DNA from: Salminus brasiliensis
Taxonomy: Eukaryota > Chordata > Actinopteri > Characiformes > Bryconidae
Length of the DNA: 64,000 nt
Reading direction: 5' to 3'
Assembly (NCBI RefSeq): GCF_030463535.1
Contig: NC_132899.1
Coordinates: forward strand, 12,548,990 to 12,612,989
In this document: one piece after another, positions 40,041-50,773 of the stretch
Layout of the letters: each line of letters begins with the position of its first letter
How positions within the stretch are numbered: the stretch's first letter is position 1
Translations under genes and position numbers: made by a program
Notes under the pieces: model-generated
Told to the model about the DNA's origin: nothing
The model's input: the letters and a program-made list of their open reading frames with translations, nothing else
The model's database searches: none

Positions 40041-43000
40041 ATATACTATGCATGATGAACAGATTTCTAGAATTCTTACTTTATTCGATCACAATATCAT
40101 ACTACACATTCTTTACCATGTTCTTCACAATTCATATAGTGATTGGACTTTTTTTTCTTCATGTCTAATCTGATGATTCTGTTCTCCATGACCTGACCTG
40201 AACTTCTCAACCAACCTCGCAGCCAAAAAAGGAATAGATCCTTTTAAAAACACTCATTTGTATGTCAAACATTGTATGAAATACAATGTATCAGTACAAA
40301 ATATCAGTGTATGAAATACAATATATCTCTAAGCAATTCCTTCTTTCATGCCAGTGTATATAGAGTCAGCCAGTGTATATACAGTTGGACAATAACACAA
40401 TTTTTATACTTTTGCCTCTGTACACCACCTTAATTTGAAATGAAGCATTCAACATGTGACTGAATTGTAGACTTTTAGCTTTAATTCAAGTTGGTTAACA
40501 AAAATATTGCATTAAATGTTTAGTTTTTTTTTTTTTTTTTAACATGGTCCCTTCATTTCTACGGCCTCAAAAGTAATTGGACAAACTAAGAGTTAGAAGT
40601 ATAAGGATTATATTTAAATATTTGATGGAAATCCTTTGCAGTCAATGAGTCCATAAAGATCTTGACCCATGGACATCTCCAAATGCTACCATCAGTTGCT
40701 GCTTGTTTGTGGGTCTTTCTGGCTTCAGTTTTGTCCTCAGTAAGTAAAACAGCATTCTCAACCGGGTTGAGGAGGTCAGAAAACTGACTCAGCCACTTAA
40801 GAACATTCAAATTTATTTCCCTTTAGAAGCTCTTGGGTTGCTGTTGCAGCGTGTTTTTGGGCCATTATTGATCTACACTGTGAATCACCATCCTATCAGT
40901 TTTGCAGCATTTGACCAAATCTCAGCTGAAAATGTAGCTCCACTTACTTACCAAGTGGACTATGTAAAAATGTTTGGAGCTCCAAAACTATTAATACATA
41001 TTTTTATTCAATATTCAAAAATTACAATAATTGTCACTGTCCAAAAATTTGCATCATCAACTTTGTGATATATGATGTAGCAGACAAATCTGACACAGTC
41101 GCAATGGATCCTTCATCCCTTTTGGCAGGGTTTTTGGCAAACCTATAGGCATTCTCAGCCTTTAATTTCAACTTCCATTCAAGGACACCAGGAGTGTTGA
41201 TCTGTCAATTCTTCCTGTCGTTAAGGTCAACATAAACAAAAGAAGAAACTCACAGCACTCCTGAAGAAACTCACAGCACTCCTGTTCTCATAAGCTTTTT
41301 ACGAATGGGCACTGATCAAATCTGCATACGAGTCACTGGATTAGCCACCTTACCTGAGGCGGCAAAACTGAGCTGCAGCATGGATAGGAAGCTGCCACTG
41401 ATCTTCATTGCAGTAGAGGTTTGGATCAGCCTTATGAGACAGAAGTTGTTCCACACAGGATAAATGTCCCTCCTGAGCAGCAATAAGTAGGGGAGTGGCA
41501 AGATCCTTCGCCTGGCAATTTACATTAGCACCTGCAGCAAATACAGGTCAATCTCAGTCATGTTAAAAAAAACCCTCAGGCCTCTCCTAAGCCCATCTAC
41601 TGCTTCTGCTATATACATAAAAATACCTGAGGAAAACCTGAGGTGATGCTGTATAGTACTGTTACACTGAATTGAACGAGCTAAGCAACTGGAGAAAGCT
41701 TGAAACATGTAGTCCAATATATGTACAGCAATTGAGTTAATTATGGAAAAAGGAACCTCACCAGCATTTGCAAGGACCTCTAGACACTCGTGACGTCCAT
41801 ACTGTGCAGCAACAAACAATGGTGTGATTCCATAGTCATCCACAGCCTCAAGTGAACACACGCTCACCAAGATTTTCACAATCTCTGTGTGACCCTGAGA
41901 AAGTGGCAAGAATGCCTTTCACTCTGCCTCTGCTTTCTAGGCCTAATAATTCAGTTGTTTACTATGTGACAAAGAACTTTAACAGTTCTAGGAGGTCTTC
42001 TGTCAGTACCTTGTAAACTGCCTGGTGGAGACAAGACCAGTCAGAGGTGGAATGAGTTCCGTTGACCTCTGCTCCTTTACTGACCAACAGCTTCACAACT
42101 TCTTCATGTCCACCATCCACAGCTTGCAACAAAGCAGGAAAAAACAATAAACTGAAATCATACAAGACAAAGATAACATGGCAGGTGAGCCATATACGTC
42201 AAACATTTCATCTTACCTGCAAAGAGAGGGCAAGAGAGGTCGTTGGACATCTTATTGATATCTGCACCTCCCTTTAGGAGTTGGTTAACTGCTCGTATGT
42301 GTCCATTCTTTGCAGCGAAATAGAGAGGTGTTTCAGAGTTGTGTGTCAGGGAGTTGACATAGTGTTCACAGCTGGCTATTAAGAGAGGAAAAACAAAATT
42401 ATTTTGTAGCATGATGGTTACCTTATGTAGTACTGATACATGTAGTATTACTGTTCAACACTGCATCAGTGATTCACCCCTCTGTCTTTTCTGAGGGCCT
42501 TTTATTCGCTGTTTTGTGAAAGCCACTGTAATTGATCAGTTAGTTTAGCTGTCAAACTAAAACAGTAGTTATTGTAAATTGTGCCTTTGTGATAAGTTGT
42601 TGGTGGTTAGAAATACGGCTTTATATGAAGTTCAGATCCCCCCTTTGCAGCTTTGTGTGCTTCCACTCTTCTGGGAGGGCTTACTACAAGATTTTGAAGT
42701 GTGTCTGTGGGAGGTTTTGCCCATTTATCCAAAAGAGCATTTGTAAGGTCAAAACCTGATGTTGGATGAAAGGGCCTGGCTCACAGTCTTAGTTCTAGTT
42801 CACCCCAACGGAGTTCGATGGAGTTAAGGGTCAGGGCTGGGCTCTGTGTGGGCCAGTCAAGTTCTCCCACACTGAACTCACCCATTCATGCCTTTATTGG
42901 CCTTGCTTTGTGAACTGTAGTACAGTCCTGCTGGAACAGAAAATGACCTTCCACAAAAATGGAAGCATACAAATGTCTGTAATGGGAGTTAATTAAACAA

Positions 43001-43383
43001 CTGAATTTAATCATTAAGAGACGTGTCCCAATACTTGTGTCCATACAATGTATTTTACAGCAACACCCCTGCAGCGTTATGCATCGGAGTTAAAGGGACA
43101 GGATACGGGTTTTATGAAATTGTGGACAGTCATTTTATCTAGCCAAGCATAGAAATATCAGTCAGTCAGTTTGGTGTGTCTCACCAGCAGAACTGAGGAG
43201 CAGGCGCACACACTGCGCAGATCCAGAAGCCGCAGCTTCGTGTAAAGCGTTCCAGCCCCGGTTATCTTTCACATCCCCCGAGTAGCCTCTCCTCAGGAGC
43301 TTCTGAATCCGCCTGCCGTCGCCGTGCCTGGCCGCAAGGGCCATGGCTGAGCAGGTGTCCGCATAACACTCCGTGAAATCCAT
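37597..43383 (-). CDS. asb3: Ankyrin repeat and SOCS box protein 3 (ASB3), complete
   Basis: Nine coding exons join in frame (minus strand, 5' to 3'): 43383-43185, 42375-42217, 42122-42010, 41894-41762, 41531-41354, 38843-38637, 38543-38274, 38076-37943, 37766-37597. They total 1563 nt, or 520 residues; human ASB3 is about 518. The start [14 protein letters not shown] closely follows the mammalian ASB3 N-terminus. Ankyrin repeats fill roughly residues 10-310, with hallmarks such as [24 protein letters not shown] and [12 protein letters not shown]. The C-terminal SOCS box has a BC box ([10 protein letters not shown], residues 469-478) for Elongin B/C and a Cul5 box (LPIP, 496-499). Family knowledge: ASB proteins are substrate adaptors of Cullin-5 RING ubiquitin ligases, and mammalian ASB3 is reported to target TNF receptor 2. 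The start was chosen because the next in-frame upstream codon is TTG and homology begins at this ATG. Every exon has GT-AG borders and nothing is broken. Confidence 0.95.
39978..40038. repeat. (TA)n microsatellite in asb3 intron 5
   Basis: About 60 nt of almost pure TA dinucleotides. A poly(A) run lies nearby at about 39620-39639. The six-frame IYIYIY frames here are artefacts. Confidence 0.95.
40375..41060 (-). mobile_element. Degenerate Tc1-like transposon in asb3 intron 5
   Basis: The end near 40378 ('acagttggacaataacac') and the 'acttttgcctctgtacacc' segment match the terminal region of a common teleost Tc1-like element. On the minus strand a fragment at 40810-40586 contains [13 protein letters not shown], a decayed form of the SPDLNPIE signature of Tc1 transposase C-termini. 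It is truncated and non-functional. A poly(T) run at about 40524-40541 interrupts it. Confidence 0.7.
42600..43060. mobile_element. Degenerate DNA-transposon relic in asb3 intron 1
   Basis: The text resembles a DNA-transposon family common in teleosts. One shared stretch runs from a 'gggccagtcaagttctccc' phrase through 'gccttgctttgtgaactg' to 'cagtcctgctgg'. It ends near 43045 in a terminal-repeat-like segment, 'cccaatacttgtgtccata'. No transposase frame survives. The identification is from memory of the family. Confidence 0.6.
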
Positions 43384-43470
43384 CAATAACGTTACTTAAC
43401 GTTTAATTTCAGACCTTAAACACAGCAGACAGTGTCCTCAAAGAGAGCGACAAGAGCTCAAATACACTCT

Positions 43471-43485
43471 GGTAACTATGGAAAC
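43471..43485. promoter_or_regulatory. Imperfect RFX X-box-like palindrome upstream of asb3
   Basis: GGTAACTATGGAAAC lies about 90 nt upstream of the asb3 start codon. It keeps both half-sites of the RFX X-box (GTTNCCATGGNAAC) with two mismatches. The position suits a promoter element, but such imperfect matches occur by chance. Confidence 0.25.
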
Positions 43486-43880
43486 ACTAGCTAGCTAGAT
43501 AGCTAGCTAGCGATAGCAAATAACATCAGCGTCCATATCTGCTAGCTAGTACCACAAAAACACTTTTAGCGTTCATTATATTAAAATATGAAGTAAATAT
43601 GACTAGTATGAATCACGTTTGACAGGTAGCTAGTTAGCTAGGTAGACTTGCTAGCTAGCTTGCCTGTCTAGAAATAAATAGCTAATAACGCTAGCAGCTA
43701 GCTAGCTAGCACTACCAAGCTAAACTCCATATATCTGCGTAAATATTAGCTACATATATCTATCTAACTAGCTAACTAACTGCAGCAGTCAAGCTGTCTA
43801 TACACAGACATATTAGCACCAGCTAGCTGACGTCGATGTGTACTGAATAAGGGCACCTAGCTAGCTAGCTAAAGTGCCCG
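43486..43880. repeat. GCTA/CTAG tetramer-rich block
   Basis: Runs of GCTAGCTAGCTA recur at about 43487-43512, 43625-43665, 43690-43712 and 43857-43872, with diverged copies between them. The unit is self-complementary, so each run can fold back on itself. The block sits between the asb3 start exon and the CpG-rich segment. Confidence 0.7.
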
Positions 43881-43969
43881 GAGTCCAGGCAGTTGGCTCT
43901 GTTTCAGGTAGCTATGAGCTGGACTGGGACCAGTGCTGTGGACTCGAAGTGTGTACAACAAGGCAGGTA

Positions 43970-44190
43970 GATACAGCTGCTCTGTGGTCAGACTGCAGCG
44001 AGAGTGAAGCATAAAGGTGAAGAAAAACTCTGAGATCGCCGCCGAAAGCGAGTAAACTCTTCTTCTGTCGGGGTTGTAGCCTCCTCGTCCACAAGTCGTG
44101 CACATCGCCACCTACCATGAATCCTAAGGTAAACAGAGCGACCAGCTGTGTGGACCATCCTGAAGTCGTCCTGAAGAAAAAGAACCCTAG
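43970..44190 (-). promoter_or_regulatory. CpG-rich candidate promoter or non-coding first exon of asb3
   Basis: CpG dinucleotides cluster here (about a dozen between 44000 and 44170) in otherwise CpG-poor DNA, some 650-800 nt upstream of the asb3 ATG. On the minus strand a strong donor (GTAGGT) follows position 44116. A plausible acceptor (TGTTTAAG followed by GTC) lies just upstream of the asb3 start codon, at about 43412. A non-coding first exon with a 0.7 kb intron is therefore possible. This is inference from composition and splice signals. Confidence 0.35.
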
Positions 44191-45332
44191 CTAACTAGAC
44201 TCGCTCACTTCAGCCCTGTTCCCACTGAATGTAAACTAAATTAAAAACGAAAGCAAGTGTCATTAAAGAAGTCAGTGTACTTGCTAGAGATCGGGGGTCT
44301 TTAGAGGATGGATGTTGAAAATAGGGTTTCTAAAATAAAAGCCACTAGTCTAGTATAATCCTAAAACGTACACTGTGTCCATTAGTTTGTAGACACCTTC
44401 TAATAAGTTCATTAGATCTCACTGGCTTATATGTATGGTCTATATAGCTATACTGCCCATGTAAAAGTCTACATTATGAGCCATTTAATTGTTTCATTTT
44501 CATTTTTGTCATGTTTTTCTTGTAGTTTGCTATTGCAATATTATATCACAACACCATTAAAACACCTGAGGTGGAGAATGTACGGAGGAACTGAAAGTAA
44601 AAACATGGATATTGTAGATATCTATTGACACTATTGTGCCAATAGTGACATACTTAAATGTACTTAAACAAGGTAAAAGTAACACCCTTTCTTCCTTTTT
44701 TCTTTTTTTTTTTTTTTTGTGTAATGTGTGATGTGGTGATGTTTTACTCATTATAATAACAAATAAATGAGCATAGCTGTGGACAAGTTTATTTCTGGTA
44801 GTGTGAATAGAGCAAAAATGTGGACCACCCAGGGGACCCTAGGACTGATTAGGACTGGAACAAATATAATAATGCACATTAACCCAACTGATTGGTAAAA
44901 TACTAATTACCAACTAGTTACCAATATAATTTTTTTGAGTAAACCTGTATTTTTTACTTTTTACTTTCTAAGTGCTGTACAATTAGTCATGAATTTTCAC
45001 TTCTGTATAACACACACTATGTGAAATGAACACAACAGACAATATGAATGAATTCAGCATAGAGAGAAGAGAAGCGAGTATCAGCAGATAAATGACAATA
45101 CTTCATAAGCATGTGCATATATTGTTCATTAAGTAAATTGTCAAAAGAGTACAGGAGTGCAGATGTGCAGGATGTACACTAAAGTGTTAAAAAGTGTCTG
45201 TCTCATATATGCCAAGGACAAGGAACTTGAAACTTATTAATGGTACTGTCTTATTCACTCATGATATCTCTCTCTACTCTCTCACAGAGAATCACATTCA
45301 AACCCGGATCCCATTCAGGACATTTTTCTTTT
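44191..45332. other. Intergenic, nothing recognised
   Basis: AT-rich DNA between the asb3 promoter region and the small minus-strand gene. It holds a poly(T) run at about 44702-44718. No exon or transposon signature was seen. Confidence 0.5.
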
Positions 45333-45337
45333 TTATT
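45332..45337 (-). terminator. Poly(A) signal overlapping the small gene's stop codon
   Basis: The minus-strand sequence CAAATAAAAAA contains both the TAA stop (45335-45333) and an AATAAA hexamer that spans it. This would give a 3' UTR of only 10-30 nt. It supports a real 3' end here if the small gene is expressed. Confidence 0.4.
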
Positions 45338-45963
45338 TGACCTCCTGCAGCCTTCTGAGGTTATACATCATTTTGTGGTTGGTGTCATGCCCAAATAAGA
45401 GACACTGGTCATCATGGGCTTTCCCATGATACCTGACCGCTGGAGTGATTTCTTTCCTCCAGTTTTCTTTGATATTACACAGAAAAAAAAACACTGTACA
45501 AAAACACTTCTATACAGGTGTGAAAAAAACAGTTAAAGGTTTCTATTTCTATACCATGTACAGTATAAGGTGAGCTCAGATGGCTGTGTTTATCAGTAGG
45601 GAAGGACCTGTCTGTGATCTGACTGTGCACATCATTCTGCAGGAACTCCAGAAACTGGTTCTGGTGATCGTAGAAGGTGCATTCATACACATGTTTGGAC
45701 TGATGACATCTAAAAGGAAATCTAATAAGTATGAAATGTAATTCACTGTGTGTTCAATTATACTATTATTCTTATGTATCACAAATCATAAAATAATACA
45801 GTGTAACTTTCTTTACTGAGGTTGTTTGAAGAGTTGTCATGTTCACATCCAATGTATAATAATTCCTGTTTACAAATGTGAATGGACTCCGCATTCTGGC
45901 TCCACTTTGGTGTAGAGATATCCCCTCTGAAACTTCCATTACAGAGCCTGCAGAGATGTTATC
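45333..45963 (-). CDS. Small three-exon protein gene of unknown identity
   Basis: Three minus-strand exons join with matching phases: 45963-45817 (147 nt, phase 0 in and out), 45699-45555 (145 nt) and 45466-45333 (134 nt, to a TAA). Acceptors are CTACCCCAG, GTCATCAG and ATCAAAG; donors are GTAAAG and GTATAG. The first Met is codon 9 of the first exon (MEVSEGISLHQSG), giving about 133 residues; more 5' exons could exist. The product is polar and rich in His, Asp, Tyr and aromatic residues (HVYECTFYDHQNQF, NWRKEITPAVRYHG, LLFGHDTNHKMMYNL). It has no signal peptide, membrane segment or catalytic motif that I recognise. The general character resembles small axonemal proteins, but that is only an impression. 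The middle donor is weak; a donor at GTACAT would change the last exon's frame. This could also be a decaying or non-coding transcript. Confidence 0.5.
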
Positions 45964-47690
45964 CTGGGGTAGGGTAGTAGAGCTGTTTTAAAGAGAAGAG
46001 TATTTAATATATTCTCTCTTTTTTAATGTATTATTAACCATTATCTGTGAATACAATGGAGTGCCTGCCTCCGTGAGCAAAAAACATTATATCTTATTTG
46101 GTAACATATGAACGTGTAGAATGACCTATGGAGAAAATAAATAAAAACATGTAATAAGCCAGCCTGTATGAAGTGAACCATGCATTTTGTGTGACCTTTG
46201 TGACATACAAAAAAATGACCTTTAAGAGTAATACAAATTGTATCATGGGACTGTAAAATCGTAGGCCAGCTCATCTGGCAGTTATGTATTGAAACTGGAC
46301 AATTTATAATGGAGTTAAGCTGCTGAATGCCCTGGGTGGCGATTACTTAAGAGCTTAGCAGTGTGAGCACAATGGGCGGCATGTAGTTTGCAGTACTGTT
46401 GAAGCCAACTGCCAAGGAGGTTCAGGTTTAGGAATGTCCCAGTGTGAAGAAGTGGCTGTAGGCAGGATCTGCTGTCATACATGAGCAGCCTAGAGTTTGA
46501 TAATCTATTATTGAAAGTCACTTTGTACTGTCAGTGGCATAGCTCAAACACTTTGCTGACATCTGACTCCAAAAAAGAGGTATTTTCTAATTGAACAACC
46601 AGGGAAATGAGGATGACTATGGATCTGCATAATGCTCAAGTTAGGAAATGCTATTTAATGCTGCTGTATAATATGAGTATAAAAGAGTGACGTTTCAAGA
46701 CAATTGTGAAACTAGACAATAGTCAGTAAATTATTGAGCAAGCGTGTCCTGGGTAGAGTCCAAGCTTGCTATTTCCTTGGCCTTTATGACAAAGTTTCAG
46801 TTTTAATGTTCAGTAGTAGGTACTTATAATCATTATAAGACTTAATTTGTGAAAACTGAAAGGTTTGTTATAAATTAAGACTTCTTTATTAATTGTATGT
46901 TATGTATTTAAGAACAGATATGCGAAGTTCATTTGGCCAATGTCTGCTTAATGTAATACAAAACAAAAACCTTCAGGGTTTAAACAGAGAAAACCTGCTT
47001 TTACAGTTATCATTACAGTTCCAGCAGCATTTAGACCTTCTGTTCTGTGTTGTTTCTTCTCTGGATGGCTGGATACAGAACCATAACATTTACTTAAGCA
47101 GAGAAATTATGTTATAAGTTGTATAATAACTTTTAATATACAATGTTAATGTTTCAGATCATTAATATTTGTAAATATTTTTATTCAGCTGTGATTTATA
47201 TTTTGGTCCCTATGGAACTACTTTTGCACTTATTTGAAGGCGTCTGTGCTTATTTTACATCTTACATCTTCAAGTCTACCTGCCCATAGCTACAAAGGAA
47301 AAGCCCAATTTAAAAGTGAGGAATTTCTAAATATCTTTAAAGATGCACTAACGGAATTTTGTCTCAGTGTGCCTCTCCTTCCTTCTGTCTCCCTCTCTCA
47401 TGTGTCACCACCTTTTGTCACTCCTTCAGCGCTGCCTCTCACCTTTCCAGAGTCTGTTCACCAGCTGCCGATATGAATGGGTGTATAACTCTATGGGCTG
47501 CCGTGCAAACATGAATTATTCACAAGACCTCTTGAGAGTGTATGCTTGTGTACCTGCATCTGTTTTGGAGAGCCCGCATAGGTGTTTGTGTACTAAAGCG
47601 AGTTTAATCCTTGATGTGTGTCAGCGATACCAGCAGCTCAGGACAAGCAGAAAGGCTCAGCAGTCCCCCACCATGCCTTCGGTGCACCTA
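45964..47690. other. Intergenic segment between the small gene and the myosin gene
   Basis: No transposon was recognised. A 68-codon open frame at 46521-46315 on the minus strand has no matching splice signals and was not accepted. Non-coding 5' exons of either neighbour may lie here. Confidence 0.4.
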
Positions 47691-47699
47691 AGAAGACAA
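47600..47699 (+). other. Candidate 5' UTR exon of the myosin gene
   Basis: A strong donor (CAA followed by GTAAGT at 47700) ends a segment that contains CCACCATGC, an ATG in good context at about 47672. An acceptor (TCTGCAG, exon from 48180) precedes the big coding exon. Spliced together, the upstream ATG would encode a peptide of about 15 residues that ends before 48251, so it would act as an upstream ORF. The left border is unknown. This is inference from signals only. Confidence 0.3.
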
Positions 47700-48250
47700 G
47701 TAAGTAATTCAGTACTTCACTGATGTAATTCAGTATTAAGAGACCTATCTGACTTTACATTGTAAGATTGATTTGAGGATTAGGAATCAAAGTCTGTGAA
47801 GAGCCTTTTGTGAATAATGAAAAGTGAAGTTTGTCTGTCATGTATTTGTACTGTATTAGGGACCATTCACTGATAAATAGGTCAGGTCTTTTGTCCAAAC
47901 AGTATTGCATGAGCTAAATGACTGAAACCCAGTCCTAATGATGACCATTAGGTCAGGCACACTTTCACTTTAGTTGACAGACATGACACATGATCTTGGC
48001 CACCTCTTAGAATGGGTCTCTTTCCTGCTTCAGGTTCACTATGTCAATAAAAAAGGTTGAAATACAGAAGGTTACAACTGCAAGACTGCAAGTATTGGCA
48101 GTCACCCTGACTGAAAGTTACCCTGAATGAACTAATGCTGAATAGTTTTGAAGTCTCACACATATGTACAAATCTGCAGGTTATAAAGGAAATGTCCTGA
48201 CATCTGGAAAACCAAAGAAGAGACATATCATGCAAGTTTAATTCTACATT

Positions 48251-50773
48251 ATGCCACCTGCCAAATCACCAAGAAAGGCCAGAGGGGGTAAACAGAAAGT
48301 GGAGAAAAACAAGAAGGAAAAAGAAGAACCAGTCCAAATTAAAAGAGGGCGGAAGACAGGATCTAAAATTTCTGAAGATGCTACAGAGAAAAGCACTGGA
48401 AGAATAAAGGAAAAGGATGCTAAAGAGCAGGCGGCCAAAAATGCAGATGTAGTCATAAAAGGGAAGGGCAAAAAAAATGAGCATAAAATTGAAAAGACAG
48501 ACCAAGCTGAGGAGCCACAAAATGAAGAAAACGAACCTCCTAAAAGAATTAAAAGAAGGCGACAACAAAATAGCAAACCATTACCTTCTAAGGAGACTAG
48601 TAATGGAGTCCCAGGGAAAGTAGGCAGAGGTAAGGTTGGCAAATCAAAACCTGGTCCAAAAACTCCTCCTGCCAAAACAACCAGGAAAACACTCAAAAAA
48701 CGTGGTAACAGGCGAGGTGGAAGGATAGGGGACTCAGATGAGGATGAATCTGAGACTGAAAAAGATAAGTCTGAACAACAGAGTGAGGAGGTTAGTGAGG
48801 AAGAGAAAGAGGAGGAGTCAGAGGATGTAGAGGAGCCTGCTGAGACAGAAGCAAGAAAAGTGAGCAGTGAGGAAGAAACATCAGACACAGAGATTAAAGC
48901 TAAGGAGGAGGTGAATGAAGGAGAAGAGGAAAACGCACAGGAAAAACAGGAGGATGTAGACGAATCTTCAGAAAGTGAAGTTAAAGAAAAGGACAAGCCT
49001 ATCAGCAGTGAGGAGGAAGTGGAATCCCAAGAGGTGATCAGTGATACTGAGGACAATCGGGAGGAATCTGCTGTTCCACCCAAGAAGACAGAACCACTCT
49101 ACCTTACTTCACACCTCCAAAGCCAAAGAGTGATGCTAAAATCTAAGATACTCCGTAAGAAAGAGCCTACTCCAGCAGAAAGACCTAATGAAGACTCTGT
49201 GCCTTCAGAACAAGTCCCAATGAAAAGAATCACTCTCAGTAAGAGTGATGCAGTGAAAGGTAAGTCTCAGATCTTACAATTGGCAAGCAAAACTAAGACA
49301 ATAAATAAGAAAGAAGTGACCCAGAAGGACGAAGAATTAGTGGCTCCATTGAAAAGTCCCAAAGGCTTGCTCAACAAACAGTCCCGGGTGTTATTTACAA
49401 TGAAAAAGAAAGGCAAGGATGATGGAAATAAAACATTGTCCAAGGAAGAAGAGTCAGTAGATAAAATTAATGAAGAAACGGAAGAGAAACAAAAGCCAAA
49501 CATTCAGTCTGAGAATGTAAAACAGGCCTTAGGAAAGGTAAAGATTTCAAAAGCAAAGAAAGACAATGAAGAAACAATGACAGAAACCACTGAGACTGAA
49601 GAAGCAGTGTCCTCAAAGGCAACAGAGCGGTTGCTAGCACGGAAGAGGGGAATGACTACCTTGCGTCGTGTTTCTGGCTGGATACAAAAGAAAATGCCCA
49701 GAAGTGTCAGTGTTCGACGAAAGCTATCAGCAGTCACACAAGCAATTGGAATTTCAAAATGGTTGCCTGCCCTTGTCCTAAAGAAGAAGAATTCCAGAGC
49801 AAAGTCTAAGAAGAGTCTTCTTCGCCACAGGATGGCCATGAAGATGGCTGGCAGTGCTGCAAAGTTAAATAAGGGAGCAGCAGAAGATGTAAAACCAGGG
49901 ATTGAGGAGGGATCAAATACTCAGCTTGACTCTGCTGAATGCCCAGGTGATTTATCTGATGACCCTTGTTCATCTCCACAAGATCCAGAAGAAAAGGCCA
50001 ACTCAGGTGATGCCAAATATGCAATTGTCTTCCCTAGAATGAACAAAGTCAGCAAGGCCAAAGACGCTTCTGTTGTTCCTGCTAGCACTAGCACAGGCAA
50101 TGATGCCTCTCCAGAGCGTAAACCTCCAAAGCCTGGTGCTCGTCTGGTGCTTCCAGTGAAGCCAGACTTTAGTCTGCTCAAGTCTGTTAAAAAGACCAAT
50201 GCTGCCAGTCAAGCAGAAAGAAATAACAGCTCTGAAGAACAAGTCTTAGAGAGCAGAAAAGAGGCCAAAGCAGACAAGAAGCCCCCTATATTCGACAGCA
50301 AAGACAGTGCCAGTGTCCTGCAAGCAGCTAAGGGAAAGCTTGGGGGCTCACAGGTCAATCTTACTAAACTATCCATGTCCATGCCTCTCCTGGGAGGAAG
50401 CGGGGATGTGGAACTGAATGAGAGGAATCGGGCACTTCCGTCTGCAGAGGCTGGGCCACGGAGAGAAGGTTTGGGGCCATCTATTTATGAAGAGGAAGCA
50501 GATAGAGAAGTAGAAGAACTGATGGGTGAGGGTCTTTTCCCCTCAACTACGGAGCTCCACTGGGCTCAGAATCACCAAATGAGTGGCGATCCACAGGACT
50601 GGCTTCGAAATGAAAACCTGCTGCCACATCAAACCATAGAGAAGCTTACAAAGTGGACTGTGTATCAAGATGATGAACATGCTCAAACAGTACCTATCCA
50701 TAATGGCAGGGGCCCATGGGAATCAGAGGATCCAACTCAAAATATGTTGGAAGACAGACTCAACAGCACTCAG
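48251..50773 (+). other. Myosin XV N-terminal extension exon (841 residues)
   Basis: A single 2.5 kb exon encodes residues 1-841. It opens with [15 protein letters not shown] and is Lys-rich. Residues about 160-280 are a strongly acidic Glu/Ser tract. A basic, hydrophobic patch near residues 475-540 includes [18 protein letters not shown] and [13 protein letters not shown]. Two short blocks, [16 protein letters not shown] (about 589) and [19 protein letters not shown] (about 630), look less random; the first resembles RFAVVMPRVQKL in the MYO15A extension. MYO15A also carries its long extension in one large early exon, so the arrangement is conserved. The rest appears disordered. Confidence 0.85.

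Noticed and set aside
39943-40173. Frames of 66-76 codons with IYIYIY
   Set aside because: Translations of the TA microsatellite in asb3 intron 5.
43869-44118. Minus-strand frames in the CpG cluster as an extra asb3 N-terminus
   Set aside because: The ATG at 43383 begins exactly where ASB3 homology begins, so this is more likely untranslated.
46041-46274. MSWPTILQSHD frame as a first exon of the small gene
   Set aside because: Its only nearby donor (AAAG followed by GTCATT) is phase 1, but the next exon needs phase 0.
46315-46521. 68-codon frame on the minus strand as an upstream exon of the small gene
   Set aside because: No donor in the required phase 0 at its end, and no acceptor with a pyrimidine tract.
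48244-49083. 279-codon Ser-rich frame on the minus strand
   Set aside because: It is the antisense shadow of the Lys/Glu-rich myosin exon; the Ser and Phe come from reversed AAG/GAA and GAG codons.
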